Shown here: in pieces, positions 34,406 through 42,380 of the stretch
How the letters are laid out: each line of letters begins with the position of its first letter
How positions within the stretch are numbered: the first letter of the stretch is position 1
Assembly (NCBI GenBank): GCA_020849795.1
Contig: JADZFR010000050.1
Span: forward strand, 62,001 to 126,000
DNA length: 64,000 nt
From: Planctomycetota bacterium
GTDB taxonomy: Bacteria > Planctomycetota > UBA8742 > UBA2392
Direction of reading: 5' to 3'
The notes under the pieces: generated by a model
Told to the model about the DNA's origin: nothing
Seen by the model: only the letters and a program-made list of their open reading frames with translations
Databases searched by the model: none
Position numbers and translations under genes: made by a program

Positions 34406-35761
34406 CTACTCGATTTTCAGGTAGTGCGGGCGGGACTTGTCGGCCCAGGGCTCAAGCAACCCGTTCTTGTCGGTGTCCTCGACCTCAAGCCACCCGACCG
34501 TTAGCCCGTCTCGACTGGCACAGAAACCGGTTGCCACCAAATCGAACTCGGCCAGCCGGTGAAACTTCAATGCGCGGTCCATCAGCATGAGTCGCGAGCC
34601 CAGGTTGCCGCGCTCAATCAGCAGCGCGCCACGACCCTCGATCCAGCCCAGCACTTCATAGCTGTAACGGGCCGCAGGGCTGCGCGTGTCGCGGTGCTCG
34701 GCATCGTCAATGATCAGAATCTCCGCGTTCAGGGCCCCCAGACGTTGCGAGTAAGGGCTTCCCCGGATTGCGCTCTGGCTGACGTCGCGCTCCTGCACGC
34801 CGAAGTACGAGTTGTCGCCGGTCGCGACAATGCGGGATTTTCGGCTTGGCCGAAACAACGACACCACGTTGCCATCCTTGGGCTCGTAGACGAGATACTC
34901 GACGTGGTCAAGCAAGCCGGGCTCGGGCGTCTCGACTTCTTCCGGCGCTGCGGGTCCGCGCCGGTCCCAGCGCATCGGCTGCTTGGGCGGCTCGGTTGCC
35001 TGCATGCGCTCAATCAGCAGGCGGTCGTCTGCAAGCACCAACGCAACGTTGAAGGCGCGCACAACGTTTTCGCGCCTGGCGGTTACAAGGTTCAGGCTGA
35101 CAATCCAGCCGCCCACCTCGTCATCGCCCGGCGTGGCGATCAACACTTCCCGTCCCTCGCGCCAGGCCGCCACGGGCACTTCGCCCGCGCCCAGATTCGC
35201 AACGCTGCGAAGGTTACCGCCGTCGCGATTGCTGACCATGAGCGCAGCGTCATCCAGGTCGTCGACCAGGTCGTCGTCGTTGAGGTCATAGCGCCGCGCA
35301 ACGAACAGGATTCGACCATCGCCAAGAAAGAGCGGCGGAAGTGCCGCTGCACCCGTGTCGGCAACCTTGGACTCGGACTTGTCACTTCCGACACAGAACA
35401 GTGCGTAGCTTACCGTGCCTGGCTTGTCGTCTTTGGGCTCCACGCGGGCGGTTTCGCGGTAGTAGTAGAATCGGTCGCCCTCGGGCGAGAGACAATGGCG
35501 TTGCAGCACTCCATCGGCAACGCTGAGTGATCGTGGCCGCGCGCCGGCCAGTGCTTTCACCCACGCCATCGTCTGTGGGTCTTCGTCCGGCCGTGGCTGC
35601 AAAGAGCCCTTGGGTTCGGCGGGCTGTTCCGGTTCGGGCTCGGGCGGCATTTCGTCTTGTGCCAGCGCAGCGACGACACAAACGGACGCAAGCACGCACG
35701 CAAGCAGCGCGCGCAGGTCAGCGCGCACGATGAATGTCGCCAGTTCGCGGCACCAGCTCAT
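34406..35761 (-). CDS. Extracytoplasmic propeller-like protein coupled to a histidine kinase
   Basis: A 451-residue protein with an N-terminal signal or anchor (LRALLACVLASVCVVAALAQ), a Pro/Glu-rich stretch and repeated short beta blades (DGRILFVARRYDLNDDDLVD, AWREGREVLIATPGDDEVGG, ALLIERGNLGSRLMLMD). WD40/TolB-like propeller architecture is likely. Two Asp-rich loops (NDDDLVDDLDD, DTDKNGLLE) resemble dockerin/EF-hand calcium sites. Its ATG overlaps the TGA of the histidine kinase gene (35758-35761), so it is translationally coupled and may modulate the kinase or be its output. The family is not recognised. Confidence 0.6.
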   Translation of the reverse strand: MSWCRELATFIVRADLRALLACVLASVCVVAALAQDEMPPEPEPEQPAEPKGSLQPRPDEDPQTMAWVKALAGARPRSLSVADGVLQRHCLSPEGDRFYYYRETARVEPKDDKPGTVSYALFCVGSDKSESKVADTGAAALPPLFLGDGRILFVARRYDLNDDDLVDDLDDAALMVSNRDGGNLRSVANLGAGEVPVAAWREGREVLIATPGDDEVGGWIVSLNLVTARRENVVRAFNVALVLADDRLLIERMQATEPPKQPMRWDRRGPAAPEEVETPEPGLLDHVEYLVYEPKDGNVVSLFRPSRKSRIVATGDNSYFGVQERDVSQSAIRGSPYSQRLGALNAEILIIDDAEHRDTRSPAARYSYEVLGWIEGRGALLIERGNLGSRLMLMDRALKFHRLAEFDLVATGFCASRDGLTVGWLEVEDTDKNGLLEPWADKSRPHYLKIE

Positions 35762-37437
35762 GCGGGCTCTCCAGCCACCGTCTTCGTGTCGCGGCGGCTG
35801 CCTGAAGAAATCTGCGTGGTTGTCGGGCGCTTCTGCCCGGTCGGCTTGGGCGGACGATACGGCAGATACACGGTGAACGTGCTGCCCTTGCGCAGGATCG
35901 ACGTAACGGCAATCCGCCCGCCGTGCGCCTGCACGATTTCCTTACAGATTGCCAGCCCAAGGCCGGTACCATCCACGTTGCGCGAGAGTTCCTGGTCGAC
36001 GCGGTAGAACTTGTCGAAAATGCGACCCAGTTCTTCCTGAGGGATGCCGATGCCGCGGTCGGCCACCTCAATGAACAGGTCGTTGCGGTCCACGCCCACA
36101 TTCACGAACACCAGCTTTTCCGAGCCGCCATACTTGATCGCGTTGCTGAGCAGGTTCAGCACCACTTCACGAACGGCGTCTTTGTCAAACATGGCCTGGC
36201 TGGGCAGGCCGGGCAGCATCTTGAGGCGCACCTCGCCCTTCTCGTTGGTCGCCTGGGCCTTGAACAATCCGACCGTGTCTCGCACGACCTGCGCCAGGTT
36301 GTTCGGCTGCATGTTGTACTTCTTGACCTGATTCTCGACTTTGCTGAAGCTGAGCACGTGGTCGATCAGCGCGCCTAGCCGGTCTGTTTCAGTCATGATC
36401 ACATCCAGGCACGCCTTGACCTGGTTCTCGTCTTTCACGCGGCCGAGCTTCAGGGTCTCCACGAACATGCGAATGCTGGTCAGCGGTGTTTTCAGTTCGT
36501 GCGTCACGTTACTTACAAAGTCGACCTTCTTGCGGGCTTCGCTGGCTTCTCGCAGGATCATGTGCACGACCATCAACGTGGCACTGGCAACGATCGGCAC
36601 GCACAGCACCGCAATCGCCACGAAAATGCTGCTGAGCAACGTGCTGTCCTTGTAGAACTGGCGGTCGGTGTCAATTTTCAGGACCACGTAGCGGTTCGGC
36701 ATCAGTTCGCGGTGCACGGGCACAAACCCCAGCGTCTCAAAACGCTGGCCCTGTGCGTCATTCCACGTCAGGGCGGAGCGGTCCACCATCTGCAAGCTGA
36801 GCGCATCGTTCGGCAGCGCAAAGCCAGATGTGTGCGTGTTGACAAGCCGCTCCACTTCGCCCGGGATCAACAGCCACGCCACGAAACTTTTTGTACGCGA
36901 CCGGTAATGCACCAACCAGGTCTGCTGGTTTCCGCTCGCATCGGGCGGCAGCATGATCGATTGCCGCCTGGCTTCGGCACCTGCTGTCTGGGCTTGCATG
37001 GCCCGCAAGGCTTCGGACAGCGCCGGCGTCATTTCAAAGACCACTTCGCCCTTCAACGTGCGCGAAGCAACGACTTTGCCATCCACGCCGATAAGACAGA
37101 CGGAAGCCAGAGCCCGGTTGAAATCAGCGAAGTATTTTTCTGCTTCCTGCGCGACGCCGGGCACGGCTGCGCGGTCTGCCGGTGGCTCAAGCGAGAGCGC
37201 ACGCAAACGCATCTCGAGGGCGATCTCCAGCGACTGTTGCAACTCGCGCAACTCGGTACGGTATTGGGTGGGGCGAAGCTCAATCTCGCGCAGCGCGTAC
37301 GCGCCGAACAGGCCCAGGATTACCGTGGGCGCAATAATCGCGAAGATCGCCAGGGGATACAGCAACCTGCGCTGGGTCCAACGTCGTACGCCAATACCCA
37401 ATGCGGCCTCCAGCCGGAAGCTATCTACGTAAAGCAT
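35758..37437 (-). CDS. Membrane-bound sensor histidine kinase
   Basis: A 559-residue kinase with membrane helices at about residues 24-46 and 268-292, enclosing a periplasmic sensor of about 220 residues. The dimerisation/phosphoacceptor box is VSNVTHELKTPLTSIRM (His313). ATP-binding N, G1 and G2 boxes follow: LNLLSNAIKYGG, VADRGIGIP and VDGTGLGLAICKEIVQAHGG. No receiver domain or adjacent response-regulator gene is seen. The start is uncertain: I use the ATG at 37437, which leaves a short cytoplasmic N-terminus; in-frame ATGs at 37497 and 37575 would extend it. It is divergent from an ECF sigma operon, suggesting joint control of an envelope response. Confidence 0.88.
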   Translation of the reverse strand: MLYVDSFRLEAALGIGVRRWTQRRLLYPLAIFAIIAPTVILGLFGAYALREIELRPTQYRTELRELQQSLEIALEMRLRALSLEPPADRAAVPGVAQEAEKYFADFNRALASVCLIGVDGKVVASRTLKGEVVFEMTPALSEALRAMQAQTAGAEARRQSIMLPPDASGNQQTWLVHYRSRTKSFVAWLLIPGEVERLVNTHTSGFALPNDALSLQMVDRSALTWNDAQGQRFETLGFVPVHRELMPNRYVVLKIDTDRQFYKDSTLLSSIFVAIAVLCVPIVASATLMVVHMILREASEARKKVDFVSNVTHELKTPLTSIRMFVETLKLGRVKDENQVKACLDVIMTETDRLGALIDHVLSFSKVENQVKKYNMQPNNLAQVVRDTVGLFKAQATNEKGEVRLKMLPGLPSQAMFDKDAVREVVLNLLSNAIKYGGSEKLVFVNVGVDRNDLFIEVADRGIGIPQEELGRIFDKFYRVDQELSRNVDGTGLGLAICKEIVQAHGGRIAVTSILRKGSTFTVYLPYRPPKPTGQKRPTTTQISSGSRRDTKTVAGEPA

Positions 37438-37621
37438 GGGATAAGGCAGCGGGTTAATCAACGACAAGGCACGCCAGATTCCGCGAGCCGGCCGCATGGG
37501 CAGCGCGATACAAGTACTGTTTGCGATGGGGCCCGGGCGCCGCCTGTTTTTTTGCGGAGAAAACGCCCCGTCCACCGCGTATGAATAAGGTCAGGGCCGC
37601 GCCTGACTTAGGGGAATCCAA

Positions 37622-38239
37622 ATGCACCTTGGCTTAAAAGCGCAACCGCGCGCACAATCTATGGTCCAGGGAGTCTCTCCGCGCATGGACCGGTTCGAAC
37701 GTTACCTCGAGAAGTACCGCGGCCCGATCTTCAGCTATGTCTTTCGCCTGCTTCGGGACGAAAGCGCAGCCGAAGACCTCGCCCAGGAAACGTTTGTCCG
37801 ACTGTTCAAAGAGCTAGACAATATTCGCGACCAGACCGCAAGCGCATGGTTGTATCGCGTCGCGCGCAACCTGGTCACCGATTACATCCGCAAGAAGCGA
37901 CCGGTCACCTTCACCGTGCTCAAGGGCCGCATGCCTGAGGACGATGAAGACGGCCCCGCGCTTCAGTTTGAGCACCCGGGACGCGGACCCGCCGCCACCA
38001 CGACCAATAACGAGCTCAAGCAGTTGATTGAGCAGGCGCTTGCGGCCATGAGCCCCAAGTTCCGCGATGTCCTTGAACTGGTGGATGTCCAGCAGCTCAC
38101 CCATGAAGAAGCCGCCGAGATCCTGGGCTGCAGCGTAAAGACAGTCTCGGCGAGGCTGGCGCGGGCGCGGGAGTTTTTCACCCAGCGGATTTCGCGTCAC
38201 GTCGAGAAAGAGGAAGGCAACGCCAGCGCCGGTGCATGA
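37622..38239 (+). CDS. ECF (RpoE-type) sigma factor
   Basis: A 205-residue extracytoplasmic-function sigma factor. Region 2 runs from about residue 22: FERYLEKYRGPIFSYVFRLL, DESAAEDLAQETFVRLFKEL and TASAWLYRVARNLVTDYIRK. Region 4 is ALAAMSPKFRDVLELVDVQQ with LTHEEAAEILGCSVKTVSARLA as its helix-turn-helix. The ATG at 37622 has AGGGGA 7 nt upstream; ATGs at 37661 and 37685 are alternatives, the last fitting the family N-terminus best. An anti-sigma-like membrane protein follows, so it is probably held inactive until an envelope signal arrives. Confidence 0.92.
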   Translation: MHLGLKAQPRAQSMVQGVSPRMDRFERYLEKYRGPIFSYVFRLLRDESAAEDLAQETFVRLFKELDNIRDQTASAWLYRVARNLVTDYIRKKRPVTFTVLKGRMPEDDEDGPALQFEHPGRGPAATTTNNELKQLIEQALAAMSPKFRDVLELVDVQQLTHEEAAEILGCSVKTVSARLARAREFFTQRISRHVEKEEGNASAGA

Positions 38240-38323
38240 TTTTCTGCCAGCGTTGTGAAAGATGTGCGTATCAACTCCGGCGGCAGCCACCCCTGGCTGC
38301 AGCCGGAATTTGGGGCCCCTGAC

Positions 38324-39469
38324 ATGGAAGCATCTGAGTACCAACCATTTCCGCCGGAAATCCATGACTTTGTGGACGGGCGCATGAATGCCGACGCGGA
38401 ACGTGCGTTCCGACGCCGCATGGAAACCAATGCCTCGCTGGCCGAACAGGTAGGGCAGCTGCGCCACGCCATCAAGCTGCTGCACGAGATCCCCGCCAAG
38501 CAGCCGCCGGCGGGCTTTGACGAACGACTGATCGGCCGCATTCGCGAAGAAGAACTGGCTGACCGCGCCCGCACCCGAATCCTGCCCGCCCCAAGGCCTC
38601 TGTGGCAGCACGTTGTGCAGGTGGGCATTGGCGCCGTGGCTGCTGCCCTCGTGTTGGCGGTCATTGGCGTGCCGGGCATGTGGCACACAAGCGACCCGGA
38701 TATTGAGGGGACCGGCGGCCTGGTCTCTGACGCGATTGCCCCATCCGAGGAAGATCTGCTGCCATCGTTGGGTGATCACTACGAACGCTTTGACAGCTTG
38801 CGCCGCAATGTCAGCGCGATCCGCGTCTCCGATGCCGACCAGCAGCGCCAAGTGCTTCGGATTGAGATGGACTCGTCGGACCTTGTCCGGCGGAACGTGT
38901 GGCTCGCAGGCGAAGTCTCGCGCCTGCCGGCAAACCGGCGCGTCGATTATGTCACCTTTCTCGGCCAACTGGACAGCGCGCTCAGTGCCGTAGACGCCGA
39001 GATTGCTTCCAGCAGCCGCGATCTGCGCGCTGTGGACCTGGCCCGGCTGGAAAGAGCACTGGCCGGTGTCCAAGCCCCCGGCACCCTGCAGGAAGGCTAT
39101 GTGCTCGCGACCCGGCGTTCAGTGCCGGACCCCCGTGGCATGGTCGCAGAGGGCGAGCAGCCGCTTGAGTTGCAGCTATACGCCCGCATCCGCCGTGCGG
39201 ACTACCGCCATGACCCGCAGGGCGTGATGGACGCAGCCGAAGAACTTTTGCGCCGCAGGGGCCGTAGCGAGTTCAAAGACTACGCCCATGCTGCGAAGGT
39301 GGAGGCGCTGATCAGGCTTAACCGCGACGCCGAGGCGGCAAGGTACTTCAATGACTCGTTCTCGGCCTTCGATTCGGACCTTTCGGAGCAGCAACAGGCC
39401 ATGCTGCGCGCCTTCTTCAAGGATGCTGACAAACTGCGGTTGCAAGCCGCCCGCGAAGCACTGAAGTAG
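38324..39469 (+). CDS. Anti-sigma-factor-like single-pass membrane protein
   Basis: A 381-residue protein. The N-terminal about 70 residues (IHDFVDGRMNADAERAFRRR and LHEIPAKQPPAGFDERLIGR) have the helical layout of cytoplasmic anti-sigma domains without a zinc HxxxCxxC. One membrane helix follows (VVQVGIGAVAAALVLAVIGV), then an extracytoplasmic helical domain of about 250 residues. It lies directly after the ECF sigma gene, which strongly suggests it is its cognate regulator. I use ATG 38324; a GTG at 38255 could add 23 residues. The outer domain may sense envelope conditions. No protease genes for regulated cleavage are adjacent. Confidence 0.7.
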   Translation: MEASEYQPFPPEIHDFVDGRMNADAERAFRRRMETNASLAEQVGQLRHAIKLLHEIPAKQPPAGFDERLIGRIREEELADRARTRILPAPRPLWQHVVQVGIGAVAAALVLAVIGVPGMWHTSDPDIEGTGGLVSDAIAPSEEDLLPSLGDHYERFDSLRRNVSAIRVSDADQQRQVLRIEMDSSDLVRRNVWLAGEVSRLPANRRVDYVTFLGQLDSALSAVDAEIASSSRDLRAVDLARLERALAGVQAPGTLQEGYVLATRRSVPDPRGMVAEGEQPLELQLYARIRRADYRHDPQGVMDAAEELLRRRGRSEFKDYAHAAKVEALIRLNRDAEAARYFNDSFSAFDSDLSEQQQAMLRAFFKDADKLRLQAAREALK

Positions 39470-39535
39470 AGCCACTTTCCTCAAAGTCCGTGCGCAATGC
39501 AAATACGTGGGGTATACTCTGCGAAGGGTGCACCC

Positions 39536-40315
39536 ATGAGCATGGAAGCGCGCTGTAACTGTGGGTGGTGCGGACAGGTCAGCGAGATGTATCTCGCTGA
39601 TCGCATCATGTGTCCCGACTGTGGCGAGACGATCACTGTCACCGAACCCGCCCCGCAGGCTCCTGCCTCCAAGCCGATGGTTCCGTATGCGTATGCGCCC
39701 TTTCCCGCGTGGGAAAGCCAGCGTCGCAAGGCCTCAAGTCTGCCGTCCGCATCATGTGGGTATTCCTGCCGAACCGGGCGCGGTTCGCGGTGTGCGTCCT
39801 TCCGCGCGCTGGCGTTTGGTATCGGCTCGATCCTGATGGCCACCGGCAAGCACACTTGGCTTGCCGGGACACTGCTGGCCGCGGTTGGGCTGGTCTCGGC
39901 GTTTCAGGCGTGCCGCCTGGCAAGGGTCGAGGGCCATCGCAGGCCAGTTACGGCAATCGTCGGGGGCGGCCTGGCGCTGGCCGCGCTTGCGCTCGGGTCA
40001 CTGGGAGTGATCAGCGGCAAGACCGGGTGCCAGCAGATTCGCGAGATACGCCGCGACCTTCGGCAGACACCAGACTGTGTGATGTCGCCAAGAGAGTTCC
40101 GTTACGAGTGTCGCACGGACTGCCAGCCCACCCAGCAAGATCGCGAGCGCCACTCGCAGGAGGCGATCCGCGAAGCGCAACGCAACCAGGATTTGCAGAT
40201 CAGACAGCAGCAGTATGCCGCTACGCCGGTCGTTCCGCGCACGGAGTTTGAAGCCGAGCAGATTCGCATCAGCGACCAAACGCGCGCACAACGCGAATCA
40301 GAAACCAAGAAGTAG
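39536..40315 (+). CDS. Zinc-ribbon membrane protein of unknown function
   Basis: A 259-residue protein starting with a probable zinc ribbon (CNCGWCGQ and CPDCGE), a Pro/Ala linker, two hydrophobic helices (TWLAGTLLAAVGLVSAF and TAIVGGGLALAALALGSLGV) and a Gln/Arg-rich helical tail with three further cysteines. AAGGGTG precedes the ATG, and TATACT lies 17 nt further up. Residues about 64-90 (SSLPSASCGYSCRTGRGSRC) look unlike the rest, and a neighbouring frame there reads a more natural hydrophobic segment, so a local double frameshift is possible. Such N-terminal ribbons followed by membrane helices are common in planctomycete proteins. The function is unknown. Confidence 0.6.
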   Translation: MSMEARCNCGWCGQVSEMYLADRIMCPDCGETITVTEPAPQAPASKPMVPYAYAPFPAWESQRRKASSLPSASCGYSCRTGRGSRCASFRALAFGIGSILMATGKHTWLAGTLLAAVGLVSAFQACRLARVEGHRRPVTAIVGGGLALAALALGSLGVISGKTGCQQIREIRRDLRQTPDCVMSPREFRYECRTDCQPTQQDRERHSQEAIREAQRNQDLQIRQQQYAATPVVPRTEFEAEQIRISDQTRAQRESETKK

Positions 40316-40412
40316 GCCAGGACTCAAGCACATCACAACGCGACTTTCGTCGTGGGCTTCTGTTTGCGACGCTGCTAACTTGTCACGCCGCTCGACTGCG
40401 TAAGGAGAACCC

Positions 40413-41492
40413 ATGCGAGTCCTGGCCGCGCTGCTGCTGGTTGTGCTGCTCACGCTGACCGCCAACGCTCAGAAGGCGCCTGAATACAAGCTGCCCGACG
40501 GCGCAAAATTCACCGCCGAGGAAGTTCAGATTCCCGTGGCCGAGACCGATGCGTCCAAGGCCTGGAACATTGCAGCCACGCTGAACACGCCCAGCGGCGA
40601 AATGCCCGACGGCGGGTGGCCCGCGCTGTTTTTCATTTCTGGCTCCGGCATGCAGAACCGCCACGGATTCGGTGGCGGCCTGGACTGTGGAAGTTGGGAA
40701 ACGCTGGACGCGATCGCCAACGCCGGCTTCGTCGTGCTTCGTGCCGACGACCGCGCCACCGGCGGCACGCCGGTAGGGCCCGAAGGCATCGACCCCACCC
40801 AGATCGGCTATATGGCGCTGGTTGAGGACGCACGGAATTGCGTGAAGTGGCTGCGCGGCCACAAGTCCGTGAACAAAGAGAAGGTATTCCTGGTCGGCCA
40901 CAGCGAGGGCGGCATCACGGCGCCCATCCTTGCCACGGAAGGGTTGTGCGCGGGCATCGTCTGCATGGCCGGGCCCGGACGCAACATGTACGACGTGATC
41001 TACGAGCAGGTAAAAGACGCCAACGCCGGCGTGCCGGCGCCCACGCGCATCGCAAACCTGAAGGTGCAGAAGGAGTTTCAAGACGCGGTGAAAGAGGGTC
41101 GCGACCCGGACTTCGCGATACTGGGCAAACAGTACGCCGCTACGCTGAAGGCACTCTGGGAAGCGCAGATCCTTCCAGCCAAGAAATGGTTCAACGAACA
41201 CTTCAACCTCGACCTGCCGAAGATCCACGCCGCAGTGAAGTGCCCCGTCTTTGTTGCGCAGGGCAACATGGATTTCCAGGTGAAGCCGGTGGCCGACGGT
41301 CGACTGCTGGCTGCAAATTTGCTTGCCGGTGAGTGCAAGGACGTCACGTTCAAGCTGTATGACGACCTCGACCACCTGTTCAAGCCGTGCAACGGACGCA
41401 AGAGTTCGCTGGAGATGTACGGCGAAGACCGCCGTGTAAGCGCGGACTACCTGAAAGACGTTGTCGCGTGGCTCAAGGCCCGGGCGCAGTAG
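40413..41492 (+). CDS. Secreted alpha/beta hydrolase
   Basis: A 359-residue protein with a signal peptide (MRVLAALLLVVLLTLTANAQ) and AAGGAG before the ATG. The alpha/beta-hydrolase fold is evident: FFISGSGMQNRHG holds the oxyanion strand, VFLVGHSEGGITAP is the nucleophile elbow (Ser), PVFVAQGNMDFQVKP gives the acidic residue and LYDDLDHLFKP the catalytic His. It resembles secreted dienelactone-hydrolase and acyl-peptidase-like esterases. The substrate is not deducible. It appears to be a single-gene transcript, convergent with a small basic protein gene. Confidence 0.82.
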   Translation: MRVLAALLLVVLLTLTANAQKAPEYKLPDGAKFTAEEVQIPVAETDASKAWNIAATLNTPSGEMPDGGWPALFFISGSGMQNRHGFGGGLDCGSWETLDAIANAGFVVLRADDRATGGTPVGPEGIDPTQIGYMALVEDARNCVKWLRGHKSVNKEKVFLVGHSEGGITAPILATEGLCAGIVCMAGPGRNMYDVIYEQVKDANAGVPAPTRIANLKVQKEFQDAVKEGRDPDFAILGKQYAATLKALWEAQILPAKKWFNEHFNLDLPKIHAAVKCPVFVAQGNMDFQVKPVADGRLLAANLLAGECKDVTFKLYDDLDHLFKPCNGRKSSLEMYGEDRRVSADYLKDVVAWLKARAQ

Positions 41493-41543
41493 CTGCCGGG
41501 CCCGTTGTCGCGGGTTGACGCGCTTGTCGTCCGGCCAGCGTCG

Positions 41544-41699
41544 CTACCCTGCGGTTCTACGCGGCGCGCTGGTGCGCTGAACATGCGCCTGCTTCGGTGG
41601 GCCCGACTTGCCGATCGCAGCGCTCTGCGCCTTGGCATCGGACTTCTCTTTCTTTTCCTTGGGCTTCTTGGGCTTCTTGCCGAAGCGTTTGCTGGACAT
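41544..41699 (-). CDS. Small, highly basic protein (51 aa)
   Basis: A short frame encoding MSSKRFGKKPKKPKEKKEKS and continuing Lys/Ala/Gln/Arg-rich to APRRTAG. GGAGG lies 8 nt before the ATG, one of the best ribosome sites in the window, which strongly supports translation. The composition, with Lys clusters at the N-terminus, suggests nucleic-acid or ribosome binding, or a disordered tail. I recognise no family. It lies between the hydrolase gene and the gene following vgrG, on the same strand as vgrG. Alternative open frames over this stretch lack a ribosome site. Confidence 0.6.
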   Translation of the reverse strand: MSSKRFGKKPKKPKEKKEKSDAKAQSAAIGKSGPPKQAHVQRTSAPRRTAG

Positions 41700-41774
41700 G
41701 TCGCTTTCCTCCGTGTGGCTGATTGCCTGCCAGGCACTCTAGCATCCTGCACGCCTGGCGGTTGTCGATTCCGC

Positions 41775-42380
41775 TCATGCCGGCGACGCGGGCAAGTCCT
41801 TCAGGGCCTTTTCCAGCGCGTTGCTCAGTTCCTGCGCTGCCTGCTTGAGCTTCTCGACGCCCTGATCGGATTCCGGCAACGGTGGCTCCGGCTCACCCGG
41901 CTGCGCAGGTTCGACATCGGGCGGCTTCAACTCCGCGATCTGCTTATCGAGTTCTGTCTGCAGTTTCTCGGCCTGCTTGTTCAATTCATCCAGCATCTGC
42001 CTCTCGTCTTGAGTCGCCGCCGTTGGCGACTCGCCGCCGGCTGCCTCAGCAAACGGGTTCACGAGCGAGGCAATCAGCTTCTCTTTCTCGGCAGCGTCGA
42101 TGGGCAACTCGGCAAACGCCGCGCGCAGGGCCGGCTCCAGGTCTGCGGGGTTTGGCGCGGCGGGCACAGCCTCGGCGGGTGACATCTGCAGGCCCTTCAG
42201 AAACTCAAAAAACATCAGCGCATACTCGGGCTCAAACACTTGCGCCAGTCTCGCCAGTCCGTCAGGCGCCTCCATGCCCAGCTTGCCTGCCGCCTGCGCC
42301 GACAGCGTCTTCATGCTGACGCCATGTCCGGCAAGCTCGGTCGTCAGGGCGTCCAGCATCTCTTGCGTCGGGTTGCTCAT
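41775..42380 (-). CDS. Helical protein coupled to vgrG (possible T6SS-associated adaptor)
   Basis: A 201-residue all-helical protein. The N-terminal part (MSNPTQEMLDALTTELAGHG, SMKTLSAQAAGKLGMEAPDG) looks like a small globular helical domain. The second half is a coiled coil (DELNKQAEKLQTELDKQIAEL) with a Pro/Glu-rich hinge and a final amphipathic helix. Its ATG overlaps the TGA of vgrG by one base, so the two are translated together. Genes placed like this often encode effector-loading adaptors, effectors or immunity proteins, but no known domain is visible and the role is inferred from position only. Confidence 0.6.
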   Translation of the reverse strand: MSNPTQEMLDALTTELAGHGVSMKTLSAQAAGKLGMEAPDGLARLAQVFEPEYALMFFEFLKGLQMSPAEAVPAAPNPADLEPALRAAFAELPIDAAEKEKLIASLVNPFAEAAGGESPTAATQDERQMLDELNKQAEKLQTELDKQIAELKPPDVEPAQPGEPEPPLPESDQGVEKLKQAAQELSNALEKALKDLPASPA

